DNA of 64,000 nucleotides from Sphingobium herbicidovorans (GTDB lineage Bacteria > Pseudomonadota > Alphaproteobacteria > Sphingomonadales > Sphingomonadaceae): contig NZ_CP020538.1 of NCBI RefSeq assembly GCF_002080435.1, positions 1,798,001-1,862,000 on the forward strand, given 5' to 3'. Positions 27,165 through 37,154 of this stretch are shown piece by piece (within the stretch, counting starts at the first letter, position 1; every line of letters starts with the position of its first letter). The position numbers were made by a program, and so were the translations under genes. The notes beneath the pieces were generated by a model. It had not been told where the DNA came from. It was given only the letters and a program-made list of their open reading frames with translations, and ran no database searches.

Positions 27165-27743
27165 GTGCGCTGCTGGATCGTCATCCCGATCAAGGCGCCC
27201 CAAGCCTGCAAGACCCGACTGTCATCGGCGCTGGGGGATAGTGAGAGACAATCGCTGGTGGCGACGATGCTTCACCAGACCGTCTCCGCCGCACGGGCGG
27301 TGGCAGGGCGCGACCGCGTGCTGTTGCTTGGTCCATCCCGGCACGGGCTGGCGGAGGACACGCCGCTGCTCGCCGATCCGGGGCAGGGGCTGAACGCGGC
27401 ACTGGCGAGTGCGCGGGATGCCGCGATAGTCCAAGATGTGCACCGCCTGATATGCCTGTCCGCCGACCTTCCAACGATCGAGCCCGGCGATGTGGCGGCT
27501 TTGCTGGATGTGCCGCGCGACGCCATCGCTCTTGCTCCTGATCGCGCGGGCACCGGCACGAACGCGTTGTCGCTGCCGCTGCCTGCGGCAGCCCCATTCC
27601 GCTTCCGCTATGGCGAATGCAGTTCTGACGCCCACCGCGCAGAGGCAGCGCGGCTCGGCCTGCCTTTCCTGTGTCTGGAAAGGCCTGGCCTTGCCCTGGA
27701 CATCGACGAGCCAGAGGATATTGCGCGCTGGCAGCAGGACTGA
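27165..27743 (+). CDS. cofC: 2-phospho-L-lactate guanylyltransferase CofC
   Basis: CofC/FbiD makes the GMP-activated three-carbon donor used by CofD. The 192-residue protein has the nucleotidyltransferase start PIKAPQACKTRLSSAL, the LSADLPTIEPGDVAALL strand with the metal-binding Asp, PDRAGTGTNAL near 125, and the final LDIDEPEDIARW. The start is a GTG three bases after the cofD stop. Which substrate it prefers, 2-phospholactate, PEP or 3-phosphoglycerate, is open; Paraburkholderia uses the last. Confidence 0.92.
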   Translation: MRCWIVIPIKAPQACKTRLSSALGDSERQSLVATMLHQTVSAARAVAGRDRVLLLGPSRHGLAEDTPLLADPGQGLNAALASARDAAIVQDVHRLICLSADLPTIEPGDVAALLDVPRDAIALAPDRAGTGTNALSLPLPAAAPFRFRYGECSSDAHRAEAARLGLPFLCLERPGLALDIDEPEDIARWQQD

Positions 27744-27762
27744 ACGGCAGGCCTCTTTTACG

Positions 27763-30024
27763 TCAGACAGCGATGCCAGCCGACGCCAGAACCGCCAGCG
27801 TCAGCAATTCCGACGCGTTCGATGCCATGGTCGCGATCTGCACCGACTTTTCCATACCAACCAGCATCGGTCCGATCATCGTCGTCCCGCCCAGCTCGCG
27901 CAGCAGCTTGGCCGAAATGTTGGCAGACTGCAGCCCCGGCATGACCAGGATGTTTGCGGGGCCAGACAGGCGGCTGAAAGGATAGTTTTTCATCACCGTC
28001 GGGTTGAGGGCCGCGTCGGCGGTCATTTCGCCTTCATATTCGAAGTCGACATCCCGGCCATCGAGCACCTTAAGCGCGTCGCGGATATTTTCCAGATGGC
28101 CGCCGGGCGGATTGCCGAAATTGGAGTAGGAAAGGAAGGCGACGCGCGGATCATGACCCATGCGCCGCGCCACAGCGACTGTTCCCTCTGCAATATCCGC
28201 CAGTTCATTGGCCGAAGGGCGTTCGTTGACGGTCGTATCCGCAAGAAACACCGTCTTGTCCTTCGACACCATGATATGGATGCCGAAGGGCGTGCGCCCC
28301 GCCACGGGATCCATCACCCGTTTCACCTCGCGCAACGTCTGGGCGAAGGGACGCGTCACGCCCGTGATCATCGCATCTGCATGGCCCATGCTGACCAGCA
28401 GCGCGCCAAAGATATTGCGGTCGCGGTTGACCATCCGCTCGCAGTCGCGGCGCAGATGGCCACGCCGCTGGAGCCGCTCGTAAAGACGATCGGCCATTTC
28501 AGGCACCAGCGGCGAATTGACGCTGTTATGCAGTTCAAAGCTTTCCGGGTCCTGGACGCCCAGCGTCTTCAGCTTGTCATAGACATCGTGCCTGCCGACC
28601 AGCACGGGGATTCCATAGCCAAGATCGCGGAACTGGATGGCCGCGCGCAGCACGACTTCCTCTTCCGCCTCGGCAAAGACGACGCGCTTGGGATTGGCCT
28701 TCGCGACCTCATAAGCGGTGGTAAGGACTGACGTCGTCGGATTGAGCCGAGCCTTAAGCGACTGGCGATAGGCAGCCATGTCGGCAATCGGCTTTTGCGC
28801 CACGCCGGTTTCCATCGCCGCTTGAGCGACGGCTGCGGGCACTACCTCCATCAGGCGCGGGTCAAACGGGGCGGGAATGATATAGTCGGGGCCAAAGCTG
28901 TGCGAACGGCCATAAGCCTTCGCGACTTCCTCGGGCACCTGCTCACGCGCCAGTTCGGCGATAGCATGCGCGGCGGCAACCTTCATCGGCTCGTTGATCC
29001 CGGTCGCGCGCACATCGAGCGCGCCGCGGAAGATGAAGGGGAAGCCGAGAACATTGTTCACCTGGTTCGGATAGTCCGACCGGCCCGTAGCGACGATCGC
29101 GTCGGGGCGCACCTCCAGCACATCGGGCGGAGTGATCTCCGGGTCCGGGTTTGCCATGGCGAAGATGATAGGCTTGTCCGCCATCGCCTTCACCATCTCC
29201 TGCGACACTGCCCCGGCAACCGACAGGCCCAGGAATACGTCCGCCCCCTTGATCGCCTCACCCAGCGTGCGGGCGTCGGTCTTGACCGCGTGCGCCGACT
29301 TCCACTGGTTCATGCCTTCCGTGCGGCCCTGGTAGATGACGCCCTTGCTGTCGCACATGATGACATTGTCGTGCGGCACGCCGATCGCCTTGATCAACTC
29401 CGTACAAGAGATGGACGCCGCGCCCGCGCCGTTCACGACGACCTTCATGTCCTTCATGTCGCGGCCAGTCAGCCTCGCCGCGTTGATTACGCCCGCCGCC
29501 GCGATGATGGCCGTGCCATGCTGGTCGTCATGAAAGACCGGGATGTTCATCCGCTCTTTCAGGGTCTGTTCGATAATGAAGCATTCGGGCGCCTTGATAT
29601 CCTCAAGGTTGATGCCGCCGAAGGTCGGCTCCATCAGCTCAACCGCGTCGATGAACTTGTCGACATCCTCGGTCTTGAGCTCAATGTCGATGGAATCGAC
29701 GTCGGCGAAGCGCTTGAACAGCACCGCCTTGCCTTCCATCACCGGCTTGGAAGCCAGCGCCCCCAGATTGCCAAGGCCAAGGATCGCCGTGCCGTTGGAG
29801 ATGACCGCGACCAAATTGCCCTTTGCGGTGTAATCATAAGCGGTGGCGGGGTCTTCGGCGATAGCCCGCACCGGAACCGCGACACCGGGCGAATAGGCAA
29901 GGCTGAGGTCGCGCTGCGTCGCCATGGGCTTGGACGCGATTATCTCGATCTTGCCGGGACGGCCCGTCGAATGAAAGAACAGCGCCTCGCGCTCTGAAAA
30001 TTCCACACTCGACTTGTCTGTCAT
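27763..30024 (-). CDS. maeB: NADP-dependent malic enzyme, MaeB type
   Basis: MaeB decarboxylates malate to pyruvate with NADP+. The 753-residue protein has the malic enzyme domain at about 1-430 (PGVAVPVRAIAEDP, INLEDIKAPECF, NGAGAASISCTELI, ATGRSDYPNQVNNVLGFPF) and a phosphotransacetylase-like domain at about 430-753, typical of proteobacterial MaeB. The PTA-like part generally has no transacetylase activity and is thought to be regulatory. It is alone, convergent with cofC and divergent from mutS. Confidence 0.94.
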   Translation of the reverse strand: MTDKSSVEFSEREALFFHSTGRPGKIEIIASKPMATQRDLSLAYSPGVAVPVRAIAEDPATAYDYTAKGNLVAVISNGTAILGLGNLGALASKPVMEGKAVLFKRFADVDSIDIELKTEDVDKFIDAVELMEPTFGGINLEDIKAPECFIIEQTLKERMNIPVFHDDQHGTAIIAAAGVINAARLTGRDMKDMKVVVNGAGAASISCTELIKAIGVPHDNVIMCDSKGVIYQGRTEGMNQWKSAHAVKTDARTLGEAIKGADVFLGLSVAGAVSQEMVKAMADKPIIFAMANPDPEITPPDVLEVRPDAIVATGRSDYPNQVNNVLGFPFIFRGALDVRATGINEPMKVAAAHAIAELAREQVPEEVAKAYGRSHSFGPDYIIPAPFDPRLMEVVPAAVAQAAMETGVAQKPIADMAAYRQSLKARLNPTTSVLTTAYEVAKANPKRVVFAEAEEEVVLRAAIQFRDLGYGIPVLVGRHDVYDKLKTLGVQDPESFELHNSVNSPLVPEMADRLYERLQRRGHLRRDCERMVNRDRNIFGALLVSMGHADAMITGVTRPFAQTLREVKRVMDPVAGRTPFGIHIMVSKDKTVFLADTTVNERPSANELADIAEGTVAVARRMGHDPRVAFLSYSNFGNPPGGHLENIRDALKVLDGRDVDFEYEGEMTADAALNPTVMKNYPFSRLSGPANILVMPGLQSANISAKLLRELGGTTMIGPMLVGMEKSVQIATMASNASELLTLAVLASAGIAV

Positions 30025-30151
30025 GACTTACCCGTCCCCTATTTTCCTTGCCCATTGGCCCTAGCGGCAAGGAAGTCCTGTGGGCAAGCGCGAGAGCAGC
30101 TTTTTTAGCGCTCTTTCCTGATGTGCCGCTTGCGGCTATCGCCTGAGCGTC

Positions 30152-32803
30152 ATGCATAGCCCCAAGGACATTGCCGCCAGTCAACCGACGCCGATGATGG
30201 CGCAATATCTGACGCTGAAGGCGGAAGCGCAGGATTGCCTGCTCTTCTATCGCATGGGCGATTTTTTCGAGCTTTTCTTCGATGACGCCAAGGCGGCGGC
30301 GGCGACACTCGACATTGCGCTGACCAGCCGGGGCGAGCATGGCGGCGCGCCGATCCCCATGTGCGGGGTGCCCGTGCACAGTGCGGACAGTTATCTGGCC
30401 CGGCTGATCAAGGCAGGTCACCGCGTCGCCATAGCAGAGCAGACCGAGACTCCGGCCGAGGCCAAGGCGCGAGGCGGCAAGGCCCTCGTCGCCCGGGCAA
30501 TCGTCCGTTACGTGACCGCCGGCACGCTGACCGAGGAAACGCTGCTCGATACCCGTCGTGACAACATGCTCGTCGCGCTGGCGCAGACCGGCGGCGATGG
30601 CGCCGCGGAGATTGGGCTGGCCGCCGCCGACATATCCACCGGCCGGTTCGAGACACTGACGCTGCGCGCCGCTGATCTGCCCGCTGAGCTGGCGCGGCTG
30701 CGGCCGAGCGAGATCGTGGTGCCGGACGGCCTGACGCTCGATCTGGCCGATTCCCACCCCTTTGACCGCACGGCCTTTTCCAGCAACAGGGCCGAAACAG
30801 CGCTCAAGCGACTGTTTGGCGTGGCGACACTCGACGGCTTCGGGCAGTTCGGACGCGCTGAACTGGCGGCAATGGGCGGGCTGGTCGGATATCTCGATCA
30901 TGCTGGCAAGGGCACCCTGCCCTTCCTCGCTCCGCCAGTGCGCAAGGCGAGCGGTGCGCATGTCGCCATCGACGCCGCAACGCGCGAGAGCCTGGAAATC
31001 ATTGCGACGATGAACGGCGCGCGCGTAGGCAGTTTGCTGGGCGCGGTTGATCGCACCGTCACGGGCGCCGGCGCACGAATGCTGGCCCAGGACCTGTCGG
31101 CGCCGCTGATGGACCAGGGGCGGATCGAAGCGCGGCTGGGCCTTGTCCAGCTGTTCCATGACGATCCGCTGCTGCGCGATCAGTTGCGCGCGGCACTGCG
31201 ATCGCTGCCCGATATCGGCCGAGCGCTTGGGCGCGTCGCAGTTGGCCGGGGCAGCCCGCGCGATCTGGGACAGTTGCGCGATGGGCTCAATGAAGCAAGG
31301 CTGCTGCGGGAAAGGTTGGGACGCCTTCCCGACCAGCCGCCTTTGCTGCGGCAATTGTTGCCTGCCCTTGATGGCCATGGCGCGCTGGTGGACAGCCTGA
31401 CCCGCGCGCTTGTCCCCAATCCGCCGACTGAAACGACAAACGGCGGCTATATTGCCGATGGCTATGATCCGGCGCTGGATGAATTGCGCCGCATGGCCGG
31501 TGACGGACGCCGGGCGATCGCCGCGCTGGAAGCAAAATATCGCGAGCAGACCGGTATTGCGTCGCTCAAAATCCGGCATAACGGCGTTCTTGGCTATCAT
31601 GTCGAGGTGCCTGCGCGCGCAGCGGACCCGCTGATGCAACCAGAGAGCGGCTTTACCCATCGTCAGACATTGGCCGGCGTGGTGCGCTTCAATTCGATAG
31701 ACCTGCATGAACAGGCAGGCCGCGTCGCACAAGCAGGGGCGCATGCGCTGGTCGCTGAAGCTGCGCATCTGGAGGATCTGATCGAATCCACGCTGACGCG
31801 GAAATCCGAGATCGCGCTGGCCGCCGACGCGCTGTCGCGACTGGATGTGGCCGCGGCGCTGGCGGAGCGGGCGGCCGAAGGAGGCTGGCAGCGGCCTCAC
31901 TTCTTGCCGCAGGATGGCGAAGGACCATGCCTGGAAATCATCGGCGGCCGTCATCCGGTTGTCGAGGACGCGCTGCAACGCGAAGGGCAGGCGTTTGTCG
32001 CCAATGACTGCCGACTTGGCGCCAGCGACCGGCTCTGGCTTGTCACCGGTCCCAATATGGGCGGAAAATCGACCTTCCTGCGGCAGAATGCGCTGATCGT
32101 CATCCTCGCACAGGCAGGCGCTTATGTCCCCGCGCAATCGGCCACCCTGACCCTCGTCGATCGGTTGTTCAGCCGCGTCGGCGCGTCCGACAATCTGGCG
32201 CGCGGACGATCCACCTTCATGGTCGAGATGGTCGAGACTGCCGCGATCCTCGCCCAGGCGACGGAACACAGCTTCGTCATTCTGGACGAAGTGGGGCGCG
32301 GCACATCCACCTATGACGGGCTGGCGCTGGCATGGGCAGTGGTCGAAGCCGTACATGAGGTCAATCGTTGCCGCTGCCTGTTCGCGACCCACTATCATGA
32401 ACTGACGCGACTAGCCGAAACGCTCTCCGCGCTGTCGCTTCACCATGTGCGTGCGCGGGAGTGGAAGGGCGATCTTGTCCTCCTCCATGAGCTGGCCCAA
32501 GGCCCCGCCGACCGCAGCTACGGTCTGGCGGTCGCCCGATTGGCAGGCTTGCCTCCGGCGGTGCTCAAGCGCGCCAAGGACGTGCTGACCAGGCTGGAGG
32601 CTGGCAAAGCCAGGACAGGCGGCATCGCCGCAGGTCTTGACGATCTTCCGCTCTTCGCGGCTGTAGCGGCACAGGAAGAAGAGAAGGTTGACCCCCTGCG
32701 CGCCGCCCTTGAGGCGATCGATGCCGATGCGCTGTCGCCGCGTGAAGCGCTGGAGCAGCTTTATCGCTTGAAACAACTGGCCGTTGCCGGCGGCGAGGAC
32801 TAG
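30152..32803 (+). CDS. mutS: DNA mismatch repair protein MutS
   Basis: MutS recognises mismatches and starts methyl-independent or directed repair. The 883-residue protein carries the N-terminal mismatch-binding domain with the Phe-x-Glu-type site (MGDFFELFFDDA near 34-45), the core and clamp domains, and the ATPase with Walker A TGPNMGGKST at 632-641 and Walker B FVILDEVGRGTST near 705. The full architecture is intact. A short gap of nine bases separates it from glnD. No mutL is present here. Confidence 0.97.
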   Translation: MHSPKDIAASQPTPMMAQYLTLKAEAQDCLLFYRMGDFFELFFDDAKAAAATLDIALTSRGEHGGAPIPMCGVPVHSADSYLARLIKAGHRVAIAEQTETPAEAKARGGKALVARAIVRYVTAGTLTEETLLDTRRDNMLVALAQTGGDGAAEIGLAAADISTGRFETLTLRAADLPAELARLRPSEIVVPDGLTLDLADSHPFDRTAFSSNRAETALKRLFGVATLDGFGQFGRAELAAMGGLVGYLDHAGKGTLPFLAPPVRKASGAHVAIDAATRESLEIIATMNGARVGSLLGAVDRTVTGAGARMLAQDLSAPLMDQGRIEARLGLVQLFHDDPLLRDQLRAALRSLPDIGRALGRVAVGRGSPRDLGQLRDGLNEARLLRERLGRLPDQPPLLRQLLPALDGHGALVDSLTRALVPNPPTETTNGGYIADGYDPALDELRRMAGDGRRAIAALEAKYREQTGIASLKIRHNGVLGYHVEVPARAADPLMQPESGFTHRQTLAGVVRFNSIDLHEQAGRVAQAGAHALVAEAAHLEDLIESTLTRKSEIALAADALSRLDVAAALAERAAEGGWQRPHFLPQDGEGPCLEIIGGRHPVVEDALQREGQAFVANDCRLGASDRLWLVTGPNMGGKSTFLRQNALIVILAQAGAYVPAQSATLTLVDRLFSRVGASDNLARGRSTFMVEMVETAAILAQATEHSFVILDEVGRGTSTYDGLALAWAVVEAVHEVNRCRCLFATHYHELTRLAETLSALSLHHVRAREWKGDLVLLHELAQGPADRSYGLAVARLAGLPPAVLKRAKDVLTRLEAGKARTGGIAAGLDDLPLFAAVAAQEEEKVDPLRAALEAIDADALSPREALEQLYRLKQLAVAGGED

Positions 32804-32812
32804 ATTAAGTCC

Positions 32813-35575
32813 ATGGTCATGCAGTTCCCCTCCCTGGGATCGCGCCGTACGATTATTGATCGGCGCGCGATTTCCGACAGCATCAACGCCCTTGCGCAGG
32901 ATCATCGAAGCGATCCGGCAAAGATACGCGCGCTGATCGTCAAGGAACTGAAGGATGCCTTGGACGCCGGACGCGTGGACGTGGCGCGGCGTCTGGAAGC
33001 CAAGCCCACGCGGGGGCGAGAAGCGGTCACCGCCTTCGCCTTCCTGATCGACCAGATCCTGCGCCTGCTCTACGACGCGACGACGCATCATCTGTATCCG
33101 GCAAGCAACCGCAGCACCGGGGAGCGCATCATATTGATGGCGGTGGGCGGCTATGGACGCGGCGAGATGGCGCCGCACAGCGACGTCGATATCGCCTTCA
33201 TTACACCTTGGAAGCCGACCGGCTGGACAGAGCAGGTCATCGAATCGATGCTTTATTCACTTTGGGACCTGGGCCTGAAGGTAGGGCATTCCAGTCGCTC
33301 AATCGATGAGACTATGCGCATGGCCAAGGCCGACCTGACGGTCCGCACTGCGCTGCTGGAAGCTCGCTACGTGTGGGGCGACCGGGCTCTTTACGAAGAA
33401 ACCGCCAAGCGCTTCGACGCCGAAGTGATGCAAGGCACCGCCCGGGAATTCGTTACCGAAAAGCTGGGAGAGCGCGAGGAGCGGCACAAGCGGATGGGGG
33501 ACAGCCGCTATGTCGTCGAACCCAATGTGAAGGAAGGCAAGGGCGGCCTGCGCGACCTGCACACGCTGTTCTGGATCGGCAAATATGTGAACCGGGTGAA
33601 ATCGGTGGCCGAGCTGGTCGATGTCGGCCTGTTGACACAGCTGGAGCTACGCCAGTTCCAGAGAGCGGAGGATTTCCTCTGGGCCGTTCGCTGCCACCTG
33701 CACATGATCACGGGGCGCGCGGAAGACCGTCTGACTTTCGACTTGCAGCTGGAAACGGCGACGCGGATGCACTTCATCGGACGGCAGGGCCGATCCGGCG
33801 TTGAGCGGTTCATGCGCTATTATTTCCTGAATGCAAAAACTGTGGGCGACCTGACCGCCGTGTTCCTGGCCCACCTGGATGACCAGATGGGTCCCAAGGG
33901 GCGGCGGTATATCCCGGCTATCTTCCGCCGGCCAAAGAAGCTGGACGGCTTTGTGCTGGACCGCGGTCGCCTTGCCCTGCCGAGCGACGATTTCTTTCAG
34001 CAGGATCCGGTGCGGTTGATCGAAATCTTCGCCGTCGCGGACCGCCATGAGCTTGGCATCCACCCCAGCGCCATGCGCACGGCAAGCCGCGATGCGGGCC
34101 TTATCACCGCCAAGATCCGCCGTGATCCGCGCGCCAACGCGGCCTTCATGGATGTGCTGACATCCCCGCGTGATCCTGAAACCGTGCTGCGCTGGATGAA
34201 TGAATCGACGGTGTTCGGTCGCTTCGTTCCCGATTTCCGCCGCGTCGTCGCGCAGATGCAGTTCGACATGTACCATCACTATACGGTGGACGAACACACT
34301 ATCCGGGCCGTCGGTCTGCTGGCCCGGATCGAAAAGGGCGATCTGGCGCAAGATCATCCGCTCTCGACCGAGATCATGGGCAAGCTTTTGTCGCGCCGTG
34401 TGCTTTATGTCGCCGTTCTGCTGCATGACATCGCCAAGGGCAGGGGCGGCGATCACAGCATATTGGGCGCCGAGGTGGCCGAGCGACTCTGCCCGCGACT
34501 GGGCCTCAGCGCCGCCGAAACGGAAACGGTCGCGTGGCTGGTGCGCCATCACCTGCTGATGTCCGCCACCGCCTTCAAGCGCGATCTGGCCGATTACAAG
34601 ACGATCCTGGACTTCGTCGAAGTCGTGCAGAGTCCCGAACGTCTGCGTCTGCTGCTGTGCCTGACCGTCGTGGATATTCGCGCGGTCGGACCCGGCGTAT
34701 GGAACAGTTGGAAACGCCAGTTGCTGGGCGATCTGTATGATGCGGCGGAAGAAAAGCTGCGGCTTGGCCACAAGCAAAAAGGGCGCGGGGAGCGAGTCAC
34801 GGCCAAGCAGGAGTCGCTGCGCATGGCGCTCGGCATGTCGGCCACCGATTTCCAGAAGCTGACGAACCGCCTGCCTGAATCCTACTGGATCGCGGAGCCA
34901 GAAGACATACTGATCCACAATGCCCAGCACATCCTGCAATCGGGCGACTCCCCGTTATCGATCGCGGCGCAATATTATCCGCAGCGGGGCGCAACGCTCG
35001 TCACCGTCTATGCAGCCGACCATCCGGGTCTTTTCTACCGCATTGCGGGCGCCATCCATCTGGCGGGCGGCAATATCATAGACGCGCGCATTCATACGAC
35101 GCGCGATGGCGTCGCAATCGACAATTTCCTCGTGCAGGACCCGCTTGGCGGCGCGTTCCACAGCCCGGAGCAGCTGACCCGCATCCGCAACGCGATCGAG
35201 GACTCGCTCGCAAACCGGCACCGCATGATCACCAAGCTGGAAGCCCGCCCCCTGCCCCGCACCCGCGCCGAAGCGTTCCGGATCGAACCCAATGTGCTGA
35301 TCGACAACAAGGCGTCGAACCGCTTCACGGTGATAGAGGTCAACGCCCGCGACCGCCCGGCCCTGCTCTTCAGCCTGGCCAATGCCCTGTTCCAGTCGAA
35401 GGTGACGGTGCACAGCGCCCATGTCGCCACTTATGGCGAGCGCGCCGTTGACACCTTTTACGTGACGGACCTTCTGGGCGGAAAGATCGAGAGCAAGGGG
35501 CGCACGCAAACGCTGGAGCGGCGTTTGCGGGATGCGGCGGACGGCGAGGTGGGCGAAGCGCTGCAACAGGCGTAA
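32813..35575 (+). CDS. glnD: [Protein-PII] uridylyltransferase / UMP-removing enzyme
   Basis: GlnD senses glutamine and modifies PII proteins to control nitrogen metabolism. The 920-residue protein has the nucleotidyltransferase domain with GGYGRGEMAPHSDVDIAF near 111-128, a central HD domain (HHYTVDEHTIRAVGLL and LLHDIAKGRGGDHS) and two C-terminal ACT domains (about 715-800 and 835-915). All are complete. The start at 32813 is used, but MQFPSLG at 32819 is an alternative. It is probably co-transcribed with mutS. No glnB is nearby. Confidence 0.96.
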   Translation: MVMQFPSLGSRRTIIDRRAISDSINALAQDHRSDPAKIRALIVKELKDALDAGRVDVARRLEAKPTRGREAVTAFAFLIDQILRLLYDATTHHLYPASNRSTGERIILMAVGGYGRGEMAPHSDVDIAFITPWKPTGWTEQVIESMLYSLWDLGLKVGHSSRSIDETMRMAKADLTVRTALLEARYVWGDRALYEETAKRFDAEVMQGTAREFVTEKLGEREERHKRMGDSRYVVEPNVKEGKGGLRDLHTLFWIGKYVNRVKSVAELVDVGLLTQLELRQFQRAEDFLWAVRCHLHMITGRAEDRLTFDLQLETATRMHFIGRQGRSGVERFMRYYFLNAKTVGDLTAVFLAHLDDQMGPKGRRYIPAIFRRPKKLDGFVLDRGRLALPSDDFFQQDPVRLIEIFAVADRHELGIHPSAMRTASRDAGLITAKIRRDPRANAAFMDVLTSPRDPETVLRWMNESTVFGRFVPDFRRVVAQMQFDMYHHYTVDEHTIRAVGLLARIEKGDLAQDHPLSTEIMGKLLSRRVLYVAVLLHDIAKGRGGDHSILGAEVAERLCPRLGLSAAETETVAWLVRHHLLMSATAFKRDLADYKTILDFVEVVQSPERLRLLLCLTVVDIRAVGPGVWNSWKRQLLGDLYDAAEEKLRLGHKQKGRGERVTAKQESLRMALGMSATDFQKLTNRLPESYWIAEPEDILIHNAQHILQSGDSPLSIAAQYYPQRGATLVTVYAADHPGLFYRIAGAIHLAGGNIIDARIHTTRDGVAIDNFLVQDPLGGAFHSPEQLTRIRNAIEDSLANRHRMITKLEARPLPRTRAEAFRIEPNVLIDNKASNRFTVIEVNARDRPALLFSLANALFQSKVTVHSAHVATYGERAVDTFYVTDLLGGKIESKGRTQTLERRLRDAADGEVGEALQQA

Positions 35576-35585
35576 ACGCCCGCGC

Positions 35586-36086
35586 CTACGCTATTTCCAT
35601 AATGTCGCCCGGCGCGAGCATCGGCAGCAACTTGAGCATGTCGTGCTTATCGACCGCGATGCATCCGGCGGTCGGACGCCCTTCGGATAAATGGAAGAAA
35701 ATGGCACTCCCCCGTCCCGGCACGGGCGGCGCGTCATTATGGCCCAGCACGACGATCACATCATAGGCATCGTCGTCCCGCAGCAGTGATTCAGCGGAGA
35801 AGGCTCGGGGCAGATGTACCGGACGGTTATAGGCCGGGTCGGCCGGGTCGTCGGACCAGCCGTCACCTTCCCTCACCCAACGCCAAGGCAGGCCAATGCC
35901 ATTGGCCTCCACGCGTCCCGGCCGCAGCAGAACGCCGCGCACTGGCCAGCTGCCGGCCGGCGTGCAGCCATCGCCCTCCTGCTTTCTGTCTGCCGCGCAT
36001 ACCCCGCTCCTGCCAAGGGTGCATGCCATGTCCATTCCGTCGAACCGCAGCCTGCCGGCAGCGCTGTCAACGCGGATGACGGTCAT
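35586..36086 (-). CDS. L,D-transpeptidase/YkuD-like protein
   Basis: The 166-residue protein has the YkuD catalytic segment FFHLSEGRPTAGCIAVDKHDM with the expected His and catalytic Cys, and LGHNDAPPVPGRGSAIF before it. It has no convincing signal peptide, and it belongs to the short alphaproteobacterial YkuD-like group. The canonical function is making 3-3 crosslinks or attaching proteins to peptidoglycan; the role of this form is uncertain. It overlaps the end of ribA by four bases. Confidence 0.85.
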   Translation of the reverse strand: MTVIRVDSAAGRLRFDGMDMACTLGRSGVCAADRKQEGDGCTPAGSWPVRGVLLRPGRVEANGIGLPWRWVREGDGWSDDPADPAYNRPVHLPRAFSAESLLRDDDAYDVIVVLGHNDAPPVPGRGSAIFFHLSEGRPTAGCIAVDKHDMLKLLPMLAPGDIMEIA

Positions 36087-37141
36087 AGCTGATGGCCGGT
36101 GCGGTCGCGCTTGGTGGCCAGATATTGTTCATTATGGGGATTGGATGGCAGGATGATGGGCAGCCGCTCGGTAACCTTGATACCCGCCTTTTCCAGCCCC
36201 GCCACCTTGTTGGGATTATTGGTGAGCAGGCGGACGCTTCCAATTCCCAGCAGGTCGAGCATCCGTGCCGCGACCGAAAAATCGCGCGCATCAATGGCGA
36301 AGCCCAGCCGGACATTCGCATCCACCGTATCGAACCCCTGATCCTGCAGCGCATAGGCGCGCAGCTTGTTGATCAGGCCGATGCCGCGCCCCTCCTGCCG
36401 CAGATAGAGCAGCACGCCCCAGGTCGAATCCGCGATCTGGTGCAGCGCCTGATGCAGTTGCGGCCCGCAATCGCATTTCAGGCTGCCCAGCACGTCGCCG
36501 GTCAGGCATTCGCTGTGTAACCGGACCACCGGGGGCGATGCATCACGTGTCCCGATAATGAGCGCCACATGCTCACGCGGCTCGTCCGGGCTGCGGAACG
36601 CAACGATCTCAGCCGTTTCACTGGCGGATACGGGCAGGCGGGCGCGGGTTGCTATGGCGAGATGGGTGGCATCGTCATAAGCATCCACCTCGTCCGCGCT
36701 GACCCTTGCTTCGCTATCGCCGTCCTGCGCCACGAAATAAGCTGGCAGGATGCCCGCCAGCCGTGCGAGTTTCAGCGCAGCTTTGGCGGCCAACGGAGCC
36801 GTGATCGGCTTGGCGGCGAAGGGCCCTTTCAGCGGAGACGCCAGATCGAGCACCGGGTCGGCGATTGCCATGGCGACAGCCCCGTCGATCCAGGGAGCGC
36901 GAGCGATCAGCACGGGCATGTCCGGATCAGCCGCCGCCAGCTGGTTTGCAAGTTTAAGCGTCTCGCCGCGCGCCGCAGCCACCAATATGTCCGCTTCGTC
37001 CAAGGGGTCGAAATCGGCCAGCGTGACCGCATCCGCCCCTTCGACGGCCATGATGCGCAAGCCTCCATCGGCGGCATGAACGGTCACAGCCCATCCGCGG
37101 CGCAGCGCATCGATGGCGCGGGCGGCGGCGCGCCCCTTCAT
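36083..37141 (-). CDS. ribA: GTP cyclohydrolase II with N-terminal extension domain
   Basis: RibA opens GTP to start riboflavin synthesis. The C-terminal domain (about 170-350) has the zinc cysteines in HSECLTGDVLGSLKCDCG (Cys212, 223, 225), the YLRQEGRGIGL segment and the LLTNNPNK block. The first 150 residues form a separate domain, reminiscent of a degenerate DHBP-synthase-like region, but lack its acidic motif as far as can be seen. Such extended RibA are known in alphaproteobacteria. The start at 37141 is chosen; 28 more residues are possible upstream, but they are Ser/Arg-rich. It overlaps the YkuD gene by four bases. Confidence 0.9.
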   Translation of the reverse strand: MKGRAAARAIDALRRGWAVTVHAADGGLRIMAVEGADAVTLADFDPLDEADILVAAARGETLKLANQLAAADPDMPVLIARAPWIDGAVAMAIADPVLDLASPLKGPFAAKPITAPLAAKAALKLARLAGILPAYFVAQDGDSEARVSADEVDAYDDATHLAIATRARLPVSASETAEIVAFRSPDEPREHVALIIGTRDASPPVVRLHSECLTGDVLGSLKCDCGPQLHQALHQIADSTWGVLLYLRQEGRGIGLINKLRAYALQDQGFDTVDANVRLGFAIDARDFSVAARMLDLLGIGSVRLLTNNPNKVAGLEKAGIKVTERLPIILPSNPHNEQYLATKRDRTGHQL

Positions 37142-37154
37142 GACCCGAGACCCA

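Noticed and set aside
23645..27760. tRNA-Ser as the insertion site of an island carrying the F420 genes
   Set aside because: No integrase gene and no direct repeat of the tRNA 3' end was found after cofC, and codon use and base composition look like the neighbours.
29834..32398. Long minus-strand frame (854 codons) opposite mutS
   Set aside because: It is antisense to a complete MutS with all motifs, has no recognisable domain and is rich in Arg/Gln/His. Long antisense frames are common in GC-rich DNA.
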